Below are positions 13,381 to 26,200 of a stretch of 64,000 nucleotides of DNA, in pieces. Both the position numbers and the translations under genes were made by a program. The number at the start of each line of letters is the position of its first letter. Within the stretch, counting starts at the first letter, position 1. Source of the DNA: Branchiostoma floridae (Eukaryota > Chordata > Leptocardii > Amphioxiformes > Branchiostomatidae). The stretch spans positions 2,599,268-2,663,267 of the forward strand of contig NC_049979.1 in the NCBI RefSeq assembly GCF_000003815.2, read 5' to 3'. The notes beneath the pieces were generated by a model. It had not been told where the DNA came from, did not search any database, and saw nothing but the letters and a program-made list of their open reading frames with translations.

Positions 13381-13558
13381 CAGTCAAACCTGTATTAGGG
13401 GCCACCTCTACAGAGGGGCCACCTGTCCATAGTGGCCACTTTTTGTCGGTCCCTTGGGTATTTTATCTACAAGTTACCACCTCTATACAGAGGCCACCTG
13501 TCTATAGTGGCCAAATTTGTCCGGTCCCTTGAGTGGCCGCTATAGACAGGTTTGACTG
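13381..13558. mobile_element. pogo/Tc1-mariner-like MITE with TA target duplication
   Basis: CAGTCAAACCTGT ... ACAGGTTTGACTG inverted ends, 178 bp, flanked by TA at 13379-13380 and 13559-13560. The interior has inverted GGCCAC/GTGGCC motifs. The CAGTCAAACC end is of the pogo/Tigger type. A solo end is at 46511-46585. Its left 57 bp are the likely source of the arrays at 14775 and 22820. Confidence 0.8.
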
Positions 13559-13607
13559 TACCTGCAAGCCTGCCTGGCTTCTAGCCTGCGATCCTGAATG
13601 TCAGAGT

Positions 13608-14389
13608 GACGAGAGTCCAGGGAAAAGGGCTATGTGTGTATCATGGTGTTAATGATGAGAGTCCGGGGAAAAGGGCTATGTGTGTATCATGGTGTTAATG
13701 ATGAGAGTCCAGGGAAAAGGGCTATGCCTGTACCATGGTGTTAATGATGAGAGTCCAGGGAAAAGGGCTATGTGTGTACCATGGTGTTAATGATGAGAGT
13801 CCAGGGGAAAGGGCTATGTGTATACCACGGTGTTAATGATGAGAGTCCAGGGAAAAGGGCTATGCCTGTACCATGGTGTTAATGATGAGAGTCCAGGGAA
13901 AAGGGCTATGTGTGTACCATGGTGTTAATGATGAGAGTCCAGGGGAAAGGGCTATGCCTGTACCATGGTGTTAATGATGAGAGTCCAGGGAAAAGGGCTA
14001 TGTGTGCACCATGGTGTTAATGACGAGAGTCCAGGGAAAAGGGCCATGTGTGTACCATGGTGTTAATGATGAGAGTCCAGGGAAAAGGGCTATGCCTGTA
14101 CCATGGTGTTAATGATGAGAGTCCAGGGAAAAGGGCTATGTGCCTACCATGGTGTTAATGATGAGAGTCCAGGGAAAAGGGCTATGTGTGTACCATGGTG
14201 TTAATGATGAGAGTCCAGGGAAAAGGGCTATGCCTGTACCATGGTGTTAATGATGAGAGTCCAGGGAAAAGGGCTATGTGCCTACCATGGTGTTAATGAT
14301 GAGAGTCCAGGGAAAAGGGCTATGTGTGTACCATGGTGTTAATGATGAGAGTCCAGGGAAAAGGGCTATGCCTGTACCATGGTGTTAAT
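13608..14389. repeat. 46-bp satellite, exactly 17 copies
   Basis: Seventeen head-to-tail 46-base units (GATGAGAGTCCAGGGAAAAG...) with no indel: 17 x 46 = 782 bases. Variation is almost confined to the GTGTGTA/CCTGTA/GTGCCTA site. Units 11-13 and 14-16 are the same ordered trio, so a 138-bp higher-order repeat has begun to spread. Stops in every unit exclude coding. Confidence 0.95.
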
Positions 14390-14774
14390 CTCATCCGGGC
14401 AGCAACGTGAGACTTGTTGATCAGCAGCTATCTCCCCTTTATCTGGCAGTAGGAGATAACAAAGCTGAGGGGACCAAATTACCCGTGACAGCGGGAATTC
14501 CAAGGCTGTGATACCGGCTTCCCAACCAACACCGTTACACATACATGTACATGTAGCTCTCCCAGCCTTCAGGAGAAATAGCACTCTCCAAGCAGAGGTT
14601 CGGCTCTGGCAGATTTTTTATCTTAATTTGCTCTTAGTGAGTTTGATTACGGCTGTGTTGCTCACCCGACATGCACACTACCGGAAAGGGTTGCAGTCCT
14701 TTTGACAAGACGTTAAGCCGTGGTCCACTGTTCATTGTGCTTGACTAAAGCAAACAAGGCTGGACTCCAGGCTA

Positions 14775-15199
14775 TGTCTGTATATCAATGGCCAGGCAGT
14801 CGTTACATATAGGTTGTCACTAGTACAGGTTTGACTGTATATGTACATCAATGGCCAGGTGGTCCTTATGTAGAGGTTGTCACTAGTACAGGTTTGACTG
14901 TGTATGAATGGCCAGGTGGTCCTTATGTAGAGGTTGTCACTAGTACAGGTTTGACTGTATATGTACATCAATGGCCAGGTGGTCCTTATGTAGAGGTTGT
15001 CACTAGTACAGGTTTGACTGTGTATGAATGGCCAGGTGGTCCTTATGTAGAGGTTGTCACTAGTACAGGTTTGACTGTATATGTACATCAATGGCCAGGT
15101 GGTCCTTATGTAGAGGTGGTCACTAGTACAGGTTTGACTGTACGTGTACATCAATAGCCAGGTGGTGCTTGTATAGAGGCGGTCACTAGTACATTGTAC
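14775..15199. repeat. 57/63-bp minisatellite derived from the CAGTCAAACC MITE
   Basis: Units alternate between 57 and 63 bases (120-base pair of units) and contain ACAGGTTTGACTG and GGCCAGGTGGTCCTTATG. Inverse orientation to the large array at 22820-24383. The ORFs in both strands (140 and 108 aa) exist because all units are multiples of three. Confidence 0.9.
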
Positions 15200-15726
15200 A
15201 TGTTTAAATGTAGAAAGACAAATGTCAGACTTCCAGTTCCATTCAAGTTCAATCCTTTACAATCCGAGAAGTTAAAAATGAAGTTGGTGTTGTCTACAGG
15301 AAAATGCAGCCAGTGAGTGCCTGACCATTCACTTCATGTTCTCAAGTTCATCTCCAGTCGCTGACCGTGATGATTACATCCAGCTGTAAGGAGGGGAGTC
15401 TTTAAAACTTCAAGGATTTAGGGGATCCAAGCCTTCAAGAAACAAACTTCCTTCCCACTGAAGACTTAAATCCTTCCAGAAACACCCCGGCGACTCCAGA
15501 GTCTTGGCAGGAAGTTTTGGCACCTTACTATTGAGAGTCTTGCGGCTAATCTTGCTCCTAAGACCCTCCCAATTCCTCCAGGCTGAGTAAGACTGCCAAA
15601 CTCAGCAGTGTCAGTAACAAGTCCATCTTCACAGACCCTATATAAACCTGTTTGCAAAACAGTGTCTTCAACTGGTTCACACAGTCTTCAGTGGCTTTAA
15701 ACCTAAATGCCCATGGTATCAGGAGT
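15200..15726. other. Unassigned sequence
   Basis: No repeat partner or gene recognised in the window. The 63-aa ORF at 15466-15657 has no visible domain. Confidence 0.3.
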
Positions 15727-16012
15727 TAAAAGTTAAAGTTTGCCCATACATCTAAGATGCGTAGGGTGGCGCCCATCTCCACTTCGAAGCCCTTGGGCCA
15801 CACATTTGTGCAAGTCACTACAGCAGGGGGCTGGTCCGCTGGTAGTGATGTGTGTTTAACTTCCATACTCTTCCTCATTAGTGCTGAGTGCTAAGCAGAG
15901 AAGGCAGCATGTACCATTTTTAAAGTCTTTGGTATGACTCGGCCGGGGATCGAACTCACGACCTACCGAATGCAAGGCGAACACTCTACCCACTAGGCCA
16001 TTGCACCGGTAT
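15727..16012 (-). mobile_element. tRNA-derived SINE, family B, near full length
   Basis: On the - strand: CCGGTGCAATGGCCTAGTGG (box A TGGCCTAGTGG), then GTGAGTTCGATCCCCGG (box B), followed by a body with CATGCTGCCTTCTCTGCTTAG and GTGTGGCCCAAGGGCT. Length about 285. Partial relatives: 33311-33510, 35740-35850, 50240-50385 and 60310-60668. Confidence 0.8.
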
Positions 16013-16024
16013 CAGGAGGAACTA

Positions 16025-16219
16025 CTGTAAATGCAGAAATTTCCATGGTGGTTTTATGTTCGCTGTTTTCCTGTTGCCAATTCATAGCGAACTTAAAACC
16101 ACCGCGAACATTTTTCCATGGCAGTAGGAGACTACAGTGCATGGTGCTACCGCGAACTTAAAACCACTGCGAACAGTCCTTTTTCCCACTACCGCAAAAT
16201 TAAATCCCCGCATTTACGG
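16025..16219. mobile_element. CTGTAAATGCA MITE, TA target duplication
   Basis: CTGTAAATGCAG ... GCATTTACGG ends between TA dinucleotides. The interior carries inverted 'TTCGCGGTGG'-like blocks (CCGCGAAC). Same family: 20320-20474, 22427-22634, 30912-31227 and 33113-33309. Tc1/mariner-type by TA duplication. Confidence 0.75.
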
Positions 16220-16468
16220 TAACTTAAGGTGACAAGGTCACACCAATTTAAATTGTTGATACCAGAGAAAATATGTACTTTTATGTTCCCTGTTTTCACA
16301 GTGATGACTTTAACGGGAACTTACCGACAACAAATGAATTGCTGCCTTTTTTTAAGCACACCTGCTGCCACCGTGAACATTTAGTTCCGAGAACAAGTTA
16401 ACTTTTCTCAGACCGTGAAAGTTTTGTACCAAGAAGGCAAAGTGAATTACAGTATTTCAGCTATCCCG

Positions 16469-16599
16469 TACCCTGGGAGCCAGACAGGACCGGGTAGCTA
16501 GCGAGTTTTGTTCGGGGACCCAAGGCAGTCAGCCCGCAGATCTCACATTAGTGCTCCGGGGGGGTTTAAGCTGCCCGATCCCGGCTGGCTCCCAGGGTA
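16469..16599. mobile_element. 131-bp MITE with TACCCTGGGAGCCAG ends, 9-bp target duplication
   Basis: The inverted ends TACCCTGGGAGCCAG/CTGGCTCCCAGGGTA are flanked by a perfect GCTATCCCG duplication (16460-16468, 16600-16608). No ORF. The perfect duplication suggests a fairly recent insertion. Superfamily not assigned. Confidence 0.8.
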
Positions 16600-16767
16600 G
16601 CTATCCCGCAGTAGCCAGTGCCTTACAGACTCGCTACTGCTCCAGACCTATATTGGGTTGTCAACAATGCGGCTAATCATGGGTCTAATCTGTGGTAATT
16701 GGTCCCACGGGGCCTGTGGCATCAGCACGGACCAGCCAGGCCACTGATACCTGTGTCTCCTCCAGCC

Positions 16768-16905
16768 ATTATCGCCATGCCACCCTCCGGCCACACTAAC
16801 ATAATGTGCTGTTTCTCGGATTCAAACAGAAACAACATTATCGCCATGCCACCCTACGGCCACACTAACATAATGTGCTGTTTCTCGGGTTCAAACAGAA
16901 ACAAT
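16768..16905. repeat. Two-copy tandem repeat (about 69 bp)
   Basis: ATTATCGCCATGCCACCCT...TTCAAACAGAAACAA occurs twice in tandem with two or three differences. The ORF over it is not supported. Confidence 0.75.
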
Positions 16906-16939
16906 GATCAGCTACTAGTAAAACATGACAACTAGCCTC

Positions 16940-17640
16940 TTTCGAAGGTTAGACATCCAGGTATCCAAAATACCCATCACTATGGTCCCTGGCAAAAGGT
17001 AGTGGATCTATCCAGTTTCAAGACTAACTGTTGTCTTATGCATAATAATGGTTTCGATGTTAGGTTGTTAGAAAGGAGTGGTTAGCAAACGCAGGGTTTT
17101 ATGTTGTGTGTGACCCACAGCAAAGCCAGCTTTGGATTTAAGTTACCACAATAAGTGATATCACTGCCTTCCCCATTCATTGTAAACGCGATATGTAAAT
17201 ATGTCTCTATGTGTTTTAAACATTAGATGTAGGGGATAACAATAGTGTATGATGTATTCTACAGAAATATATAATGTCTTACTTCATTTCTCATCTAGTT
17301 TAGCTTGAAATTACTGTATAAGTTTAGTTTTCTTTCTTTTCATCTATGGTCCTTTGTGCATTTAGCCTACAGACATGAACATGCAATAAAAGATTATTAT
17401 CATTAATAGCTAATAAGTACAAATAGATTTAAATTAGAAGTTATTTCTCTTTTGATTTACCTATAGTTCTCATTTTCCTTCTCTGCAAAGTATACAATTA
17501 TGTATACCACTACTTTACTTTGTCTGCAACTAACCCTCGAGTATGAACTTGAACTTGCATTAAAGATTATCATCATTATAATTGTATCACACGGACCAAA
17601 TTATTGTATGAAATAACAAATGAAATCGATTAAAGAAAAA
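16940..17640. other. AT-rich intergenic DNA with LINE-like tails
   Basis: A GGTTAGACATCCAGGTA fragment (16948-16964) belongs to the family at 26077-26374. GAACATGCAATAAAAGATTATTATCATT (about 17377-17405) and CTTGCATTAAAGATTATCATCATT (about 17552-17576) look like two decayed non-LTR 3' tails. No gene seen. Confidence 0.4.
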
Positions 17641-17719
17641 CAGCCTCCCACGACATCAGACCTGACGGACAGCAGGAAACAGTAGCGAGCGGTGAGGAGG
17701 CGAGAACAGTGATGTAGAG

Positions 17720-18290
17720 ACGAGATTGGGCTGGAATGTTGTTGGGTAGTCCTGCGTGTGACGGGTCCTGACAGCCCTTACCTGTCCTCAGTACCGCCGA
17801 CACTCACCAGACCCACAGTAGTGGGAGATAATCATACCTGATAGTGTCACGGGTTAATGTCTTAACTGTGACACATGCACACCCACACCCCTCTACCACA
17901 CAAACACACACACGCGCACACACACGCGCACACACACACATGCGCACACACACACACACTCTCTTCCTGGTAGTCTTCAAGCAGAAGTAAGGATCAGCAG
18001 GAGATAATCATACATGATAATGTCACAGGTTAACGTCTTAATTCTGACATATGCACCCCCCCCTCTAACACACACAGACACAGACTTCCTGGTAGTCTTC
18101 AAGCAGATGTAAGGATCTGCGCATGATGGGTCCTAATGGTTCCTACCTGTCCTCAGCCTGGCTGGACACTCACCAGACCCACAGTAGTGCAGTCAGGCCT
18201 CATCAGTGGGAGATAATCATACCTGATAATGTCACAGGCTAATGTATTAATTGCCACACATGCAACCACCCCACCCCCCTCCCACCTCTA

Positions 18291-18328
<38 letters not shown>

Positions 18329-18776
18329 TTTCATAGTCTTCAAGCAGATGTAAAGATCGAAGGAGATAATCATAACCGATAGTAACACAGGAAAATGTCT
18401 TAACTGTGACACATGCACCCCCCCCTCTAACACACACACACACATACAGACTTCCTGGTAGTCTTCAAGCAGATGTAAGGATCTGCGTGTGACGGGTCCT
18501 GACAGCGCTTACCTGTCCTCAGTACTGCCGACACTCAACAGACCCACAGTAGTGGAGTCAGGCCTCATCAGCAGATAATCATACCTGATAATGTCACAGG
18601 CTGATGTCTTAATTAAGACACATACACACCCACACCCCTCTAACACACAAACACACACACACTTCCTGGTAGTCTTCAAGCAGATGTAAGGATAAGCGGG
18701 TGATAATGATACCTGATAGTGTCACAGGAAAATGTCTTAATTAAGACACATGCACCCCCCATTTTCCACAGACACA

Positions 18777-18810
<34 letters not shown>

Positions 18811-18960
18811 CTCTTCCTGGTAGTCTTCAAGCAGATATAACGACAGAAGGAGATAATCATACCTGATAGTGTAACAGGCTAATTAATGTCTTAACATGCA
18901 CCCCTACCACACACACACACACACACACACACACTTCCTGGTAGTACAAAAGAGACTCAT
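17720..18960. repeat. Complex tandem array with CA-rich spacers (about 7 units)
   Basis: Repeated blocks AGATAATCATACCTGATA, GTCTTAA.TGTGACACATGCA, (CA)n and CTTCCTGGTAGTCTTCAAGC recur in order, with unit lengths varying from about 110 to 240 because of CA-run length and loss of the CCTGTCCTCAG block. Non-coding. Confidence 0.8.
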
Positions 18961-19625
18961 CAGTTGAGTCCGTGTCATCCTTAGTGAGGTGATAACAGCA
19001 TCTCCTGAAGTGGCTGTCAAGCTTGACAGAGCAAATTTTACCCTTGGTGTTTTCGTTACCTGTCTTTTGTGATTCTTACATCGTCATCTATTGTAAATCG
19101 TATGTCAAATGATGTATAACTTTCTGTTTTGTAGAACTTAGTCTTTAGTTTTTAACAATTTGATTAAGCAACAATTCTGATCATATCTTAAAATATACTT
19201 TTATGACATGACTTCTGCAAAGTGCTAATTGAGTTCTTTGATAACGAATAATGATTAAAATTTAATTTAAATAAACATGATGACAAATAGCTGTTATTCC
19301 ACCTTTATTTATATTTTTTTCCTATTTCATTTGTATCCTATCTGTAGTGTACAAATATGCTGCATACTTTTGTCTCCATTAAGCAAATAAGATGATTAAT
19401 TTTGCTTTAATCAATGCTTCTGATTTCCCACCCAGCTAATTTTACATGCCCTGCACTGAAATTGTACAATCATGCAGCCATGTACATGATTTGGTTGTCC
19501 TTGGCCCGCTATGGAAGCAGTCACCGGTTGTCTTCAAGACAAATAAATAAACAAAACAAAAACAAACAAACAAACAAACATGTAGAAAGAGGAGCAGGTC
19601 ACATCACATGTTCTCTGCGCCAGAG
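18961..19625. other. Intergenic DNA at the formin 3' side
   Basis: AT-rich; a CAAA microsatellite lies at 19550-19580. Part is probably the formin 3' UTR on the - strand, but I could not fix a polyadenylation site. Confidence 0.35.
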
Positions 19626-20252
19626 TCAGTAGTACTCTCCGTCTTGAAAGATCTCCTCCGATTCGTCGACAGATGGAAGCTCTGACGATTTCTCATCCTT
19701 AGAGTCCTCCTTAGAATCTTCTCCCTTAGATGCTTCTTCACGACTAGATGGCGTCTTTGCCGCACTGTTCGTTTCAGAAGAAGAAGAAGATGTTGTCTTG
19801 GTTTCTTGAGACTTCTTACCGATGGTTTGTCTCTTTGCTTCCCTTTCCTTGGAGAGTTCCTGGAATCTTTCTTTAAGAGATTTCTGCTTTGGAGCGTCTG
19901 TGCTGCCTTCCGTGTCCTTCTTTTGAGACGTGGCATCTCTCGAAGACTCCTTGTCAGCTTCTGAAGACGTCTTCACTTCGTCCCCTGTCGCCTTCTTTCT
20001 TTCCTGGGCAGGTGCAGTGTCCGTTTCTTCCTTGGATGAAGAAGAGACCTTCAACACCTTCTTCTCCTTAGATGGGGATGGTTCCTTAGATTTAGACTCC
20101 TCAGATTTTTCTGCTCCTTCTGAAGAAGGCTCAGACGTTTCTTCCTTCACCGTAGGCTCCTTGGGAGGAACCTTGGCCTCTTCCTTAGACGTTTTTGTGG
20201 TCTCCTTCAGAGGAACGTCCACGGACTTTGACTTGGTGGCCAGCTTTGCTTT
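19626..20252 (-). CDS. fmn: Formin terminal exon: 208-aa Ser/Glu/Lys-rich tail
   Basis: Acceptor CCTGTGTTCCAG|AAAGC at 20253/20252 and stop TAA at 19626-19628. It encodes 208 residues dominated by Ser, Glu, Lys and Thr with short SKE/SSE-like repeats and no predicted fold. A segment [17 protein letters not shown] (about residues 122-138) resembles the SLKERLRQKE stretch near the end of human FMN2. The tail ends in the acidic sequence [13 protein letters not shown]. Vertebrate FMN tails are much shorter. Opposite-strand and other-frame ORFs here are shadows. A polyadenylation signal was not found with confidence on the - strand below 19626. Confidence 0.75.
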   Translation of the reverse strand, partial: KAKLATKSKSVDVPLKETTKTSKEEAKVPPKEPTVKEETSEPSSEGAEKSEESKSKEPSPSKEKKVLKVSSSSKEETDTAPAQERKKATGDEVKTSSEADKESSRDATSQKKDTEGSTDAPKQKSLKERFQELSKEREAKRQTIGKKSQETKTTSSSSSETNSAAKTPSSREEASKGEDSKEDSKDEKSSELPSVDESEEIFQDGEYY

Positions 20253-23200
20253 CTGGAACACAGGAGAAGCAAACATTAGGTTGTAGCTTTAAACTTAATA
20301 TATATATAGACAAATGTTACTGTAAATGCAGAAACTTTTGCGGTGGTTTAATGTTTTTCCATGGCAGTAAGAGACTACAGTGCATGGTGTTACCACGAAC
20401 TTAAAACCACTGCAAAAAGTCGTTTTTCCCGCTACAGCAAAATCAAATCCCCGCAAACTTAAATGCATTTACAGTATACTAATTTTACAAGGTACAAGAT
20501 AGTCCCATAGCCATTTGCATCTGGAGGGGCAGTGAATTGATATCCACTGTGTCTATGATCTAGGGCAAGGTACTGGTAGGTAGAGCCCAACCCTCTCCTT
20601 CCACTGCCTTATATTTCCCCAACCAAAATCTGGTACCCAGTTCTCGACTGGGTGGTGTGAAGAAAGTCTCAGAAAGTGCCTCTAAGAGGCATTCTTGCTG
20701 CTGCAGTGCCACCTACATCGGCTATAACTAGTATAAGTAGCAGCAAGAAACAGACCCAGTCATTCTAACCCTGATGGTGGTGTCTGATAGACATCGCAAC
20801 ATTGGAAGTGAGTACAATTCTGGTTGTGTTTTTGAAGAACCTTACTATATGTGCCTTTCAGAGGGCACAACATTGGTGGCATGTCGGGGGATACAAACCC
20901 AGCATCTCTGCGTTCTGGGCTGAACACCCCACAAACCGTTAGACCTACATGTGTACACAACACCACATTCTACAATAGGTGCTGGAAACATCTACGATTA
21001 CCACTTTTGACGTTGGTGAATTGACATTTGCAATGAGTATAGCCCTTTGCAACACTTGTGTGCCATCGGGCTGCGGATTTGCCCCCCGTACGTGCCACTA
21101 CGGGCGACGCGCCTGACCTGTACAGTCTGAACGTTTCCAGAAATACGTGGCGGACATGAAACGTACGGACAAATCGCACGTACGGCGGGTTGTGCCCCAA
21201 GCTTTACATGTACAAACCATGGACCTACGTGAGGCAGAGCATGTCTTATGCCCACTTCATGCTGAGCTGAGGTGCACGGGAGCATGTTGAAATGTTTTGG
21301 ATCACTACATGAATGTCATTTACAATACCTGGCTACATAAATAAAATGAAGTGCAATGACCTGACTGTGAACAACAAATCTACAAGCAGATGTAAGGAGG
21401 ATCTAACTAATGTGCCTTGTTTTTGCACCCTTTAATATTCTTTTCTTGGTTCAGGCAGTCTGTATCCAGCAAAGCAAAGGAACCTGATCTTTTCCACACA
21501 TCATGATCATTTCTCATATAGGAACTTTATTTTGAGGAAAAAAAAGGAGTATGACATTGTCTTAAGTTAAACAAAGCAGTCAAATGGCTGAATTTATTGG
21601 TTCAGGGTGTTATATCAAAATTTACTTCAGATATATGTCAGTATCCATTGTTGGATACAGGCAGTCTGTATCCAACAAAGCGAATGAACTTAATCTTTTC
21701 CAAACATCGCAATCAAAATTTTTCCTATTATATAATAGAAATTTATGTGAAGTATTTATTTTGAAAAAAAAGGGACTATGGCATTGTCTTAAACAAAGCA
21801 ACCAAAACGTCTGAATTTTGTCAGAACTTTATATCAACATTTACTTGAGATGTATTTACAAATAGATCATCACAGCAAGGATAAAAATGTTTTGAACAGT
21901 ATTTACCAGGATATCGGATAAAAGGTAGGGGACTTTAAATTTGCTGACAAATTAAAACCTTGTGGGTGCCAAACTATCAAACCCTTATCCTATTATGAGT
22001 CAATTGGTCAATAACAATGATCACAATAGGGTGAACTCATGAAAATACAATATATCAAATCGAGAAAAGAGTATTAAATGTAAACTTGCAAAAACTAATC
22101 TAAAACTTATAGAGTGAGGTAGATCCATACATCTGCTCAGAGATTAGCGAACAACTACCCTAATTGAAATGTCTGTTTCGTCTGAGCAGAAAGACAGAAA
22201 ACAGAGTGCTTGTTGGAACTTGTGCAGGAACGATTCGTTTCCAAGGTCTCCTACCTGCAGCCTGCTGATTTAAAGTGCACGGAAGCATGTTGAAGTGCTT
22301 TAGAATGTTAAACAATTGTCGTTTCCAATTCCCTGTAACTAACTGTTCCACCGGGGATGCAACAGTTCAGTGTGTCACAAGTCACAAAGGATCTTAATGT
22401 TTTTCTTGCCTTCGGCTACTGTAGTACTGTAAATGCATTTAAGTTCGAGGGGATTTAATTTCGCGGTAGCAGGAAAAGGGACTTTTCGTGGTGGATTTAA
22501 TTTCGCGGTTACATCATAGACTGCTGCCTAATACCACAATAGAAAAATGTTCGCGGTGGTTTTAAGTTCGCGGTGAAGTGGTCACCGCGAAAACTGCGAA
22601 TATTAATCCACCGCGAACATTTCTGCATTTACAGTATTTGACCTTCTCAGAAACATGAGATCAAAATAGAGGGCAAGAACCTCTCTAGAATGACTCACAG
22701 TCGTATGAGAGTGTTTTCTTGTAGCCATTAGCCAGAGTCACTTTATCAAATATCTAACAAACCAAAGTCATTGGATATCAAATGAGCATTGAGTTTTGAT
22801 CTGCAACTTTTGAACAAGATATACAGTCAAGATATACAGTCAAATTTGTACCAGTGACCACCTCTACAGAAGGACCATCTGGCCATTGATATAGTCAAAT
22901 CTGTACAAGTGACCACCACTACAGTAGGACAACCTGGCCATTGATATACAGTCAAACCTGTACTAGTGACCACCTCTATGTATACATAAGACCTACTGGC
23001 CATTGATATACAGTCAAACCTGTAGAAGACAGTGACCACCTCTACATAAGGACCACCTGGCCATTGATATGCAGTCAAACCTGTACAAGTGACCACCTCT
23101 ACATAAGGACCACCTGGCCATTGATATTCAGTCAAACCTGTACAGGTGACCACCTCTACATAAGGACCACCTGGCCATTGATATACAGTCAAATCTGTAC

Positions 23201-26200
23201 AAGTGGCCACCTCTACATAAGGACCACCTGGCCATTGATAAACAGGTTTACCTGTACTAGTGACCACCTCTACATAAGGACCACCTGGCCATTGATATAC
23301 AGTCAAACCTGTACTAGTTACCACCTCTACATAAGGACCACCTGGCCATTGATATACAGTCAAATCTGTACAAGTGACCACCTCTACATAAGGACCACCT
23401 GGTCATTGATATACAGTCAAACCTGTACTAGTTACCACCTCTACATAAGGACCACCTGGCCACTGATATACATGTACATGTACAGTGAAACCTGTACTAG
23501 TGACCACCTCTACATAAGGACCACCTGGCCATTGATATACAGTCAAATCTGTACAAGTGACCACCTATACAAAAGGACCACCTGGCCATTGATATACAGT
23601 CAAACCTGCAAAAGTGACCACCTCTACATACATGTAAGGACCACCTGGACATTGATATACAGTCAAACCTGTACTAGTGACCACCTCTACATAAGGACCA
23701 TCTGGCCATTGATATACAGTCAAATCTGTACAAGTGACCACCTCTACATAAGGACCACCTGGCCATTGATATACAGTCAAACCTGTACTAGTGACCACCT
23801 CTACATAAGGACAACCTGGCCATTGATATACAGTCAAATCTGTACAAGTGACCACCTCTACATAAGGACCACCTGTCCATTGATATACAGTCAAACCTGT
23901 ACTAGTGACCACCTCTACATAAGGACCACCTGGCCATTGATATACAGTCAAACCTGTACTAGTGACCACCTCTACATAAGGAGCACCTGGCCACTGATAT
24001 ACAGTCAAACCTGTACAAGTGACCACCTCTACATAAGGACCACCTGGCCATTGATATACAGTCAAACCTGTACAAGTGACCACCTCTACATAAGGACCAC
24101 CTGGTCATTGATGTACAGTGAAACCTGTACTAGTGACCACCTCTACATAAGGACCACTTGGTCATTGATATACAGTCAAACCTGTACTAGTGACCACGTC
24201 TACATAAGGACCACCTGTTCATTGATATACAGTGAAAGCCTGTACAAGCGATGCACCTCTACTTAGGGACCACTTAATCATTGATATACAGCCCAAACCT
24301 GTACAAGTGATCACCTCTACGTATTGACTGACCCATCCATTGATATACAGTCAAACCTGCAAAAGTGACCACCTGGCCATTGTGATCATATTTTGGTGGT
24401 CCCTATGATAATTTTTGGTGGTCTCTTAAAAATTTTTTCCATTGAAACAGGCATGAAGAATCCTGTCAAAAGTGACCACCTGTCTGTCAGTTCCCGACGT
24501 CACCTTCTTGGGCAACCTTGACATACTGCCCTTTGATGTGAGAACTTTGTTTTGCTTCTAGCTAATTTTTCAGCACTACAAGCCCTTTGAAAATCCCTTT
24601 GATAGGGCGTTGCATGTTTTACTTCCCGTCGCACGCTGTTTTATAGCTCATAATAGCATGCTGAACTGTTTAAGATCTCGTACTATTGTTGCTTTCCATT
24701 AGAACATGGTGGCTGTAAGTGTGCCATGTTCTCCAGGGGTTCAGTGTTCAGCGAGAGTTCAGTGTGCCACAGGTTGTGGACTGAGCAACCTTGATTAACC
24801 CTGTCTTCCCCTAGCCTGGGTACCATCCGGAAAGTAGTTGGCTGCGACATTCAGTCGCTTCTCTGTGTCTCCATCTGGGAACGCGGACCATCTTAACGTC
24901 TGAAATCGTCCAAATGTTGGACGCAGGCGCTGATTGGTCCCCACATATGTGCGAATTATGGAATGGGTTAAAGCGCTCATTCGAACAGGTGTTCTAACAC
25001 CGGACAAGCCCTCCGTCCGCTAGCGGATGGGCCTGTTGTCATCGAACGAGTGCTCTAGAACCCATTCCTTGATTCGCTCATTAATTGGCGTCACCAACAA
25101 ACAGTTTAAATATGCAGGTCTCCAGACGGATAGCAGAAGCGAACATAGGAGCGAACTACTATCCGGATGGTACCCAGGCGAGTCTTTCCCACAGATACCA
25201 TACTTTCTTCATTGAAGTACACACTCAAATAAAATACGATTTGGCACAAGTCAAACTCAAAGACAAATTTCTGGGATTGGAAGGTAAGCTCAATGAATTA
25301 CAAACGCCTTCTCTACCAATCTTGAACACATTCGGAACAGGATAACTTCAAATTAGATAAAATCTTATGGTGTTTTCTTTTCAAAGGGTAATTTTGCTTA
25401 CGTTTTTATTATACAATGGCATCACACAGTCGGGGCGTAACAAAGGATCAGGAAAAACAAATGGAACATCTTGGTTTAACAAGACAAAAACAAAAGGAGA
25501 GACGCCGACCTCATAACACTGGCTTCCTGTGGCCAAACTGTGGCCGCTACAGCCATGCATGTGAAGATTGGCCTACAAGTACAAAGCCATAGAAGAAGTT
25601 GTCAACTGTACATTGTATGTAACAGCATCTCTTCTCCCCAAGTTGCCCAAACTTTTTTAGATCCAAAATCCCTGATGAGCCCAACTTGGTTTATGCTGTC
25701 AGCACAGGTTATCCAATGGGGACTGCTGTTGTAAGGGCATTCCACAAACCCAACGGCGTAAAAAAATTGCATCATATTTGGCAGAACCATTGTCAAGGGT
25801 CTTAGCCCCACTACTGACATGAACAATAATTCATACTCATAGTGAACCTAACTCTGTGAGGGTTAAAAATGGGTCACCCTGACAGACTTTCTGTTGGACT
25901 CCTACAGCCTTGACCTAATAACCTATTCCTGACCGTCTGACAGAGATTGATTGGGAGCTTGTTTGCATTAAAATCTCCATTTATTTATCTATTCAGATTT
26001 ACCACTGTTAGAGGAAGGATTTAACAAAAGGTGACTATCAACTTTTCAATGCGGAGACTAGACTGTAATGTTTGATATGTCGATGTAGGTTAGACATCCA
26101 GGTAATAAGATACACCAAAAAGTAGCAACTGGATATGGTTTTGGAAACGGTCAGACATTTCGGATAGAATCCAGTGACACTGAAGTGATACTGCTATTGG

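Noticed and set aside
13608-14389. CRISPR-like array
   Set aside because: Units are contiguous 46-mers without unique spacers and the genome is eukaryotic; it is a satellite.
14732-15157. 140-aa and 108-aa frames on opposite strands
   Set aside because: Same repeat family with 57/63-bp units; no start context, no domain.
23064-24266. 400-aa open frame on + (and 184/172-aa frames on -)
   Set aside because: Entirely inside the 57-bp minisatellite; 57 is a multiple of three, so any stop-free unit gives long frames on both strands.
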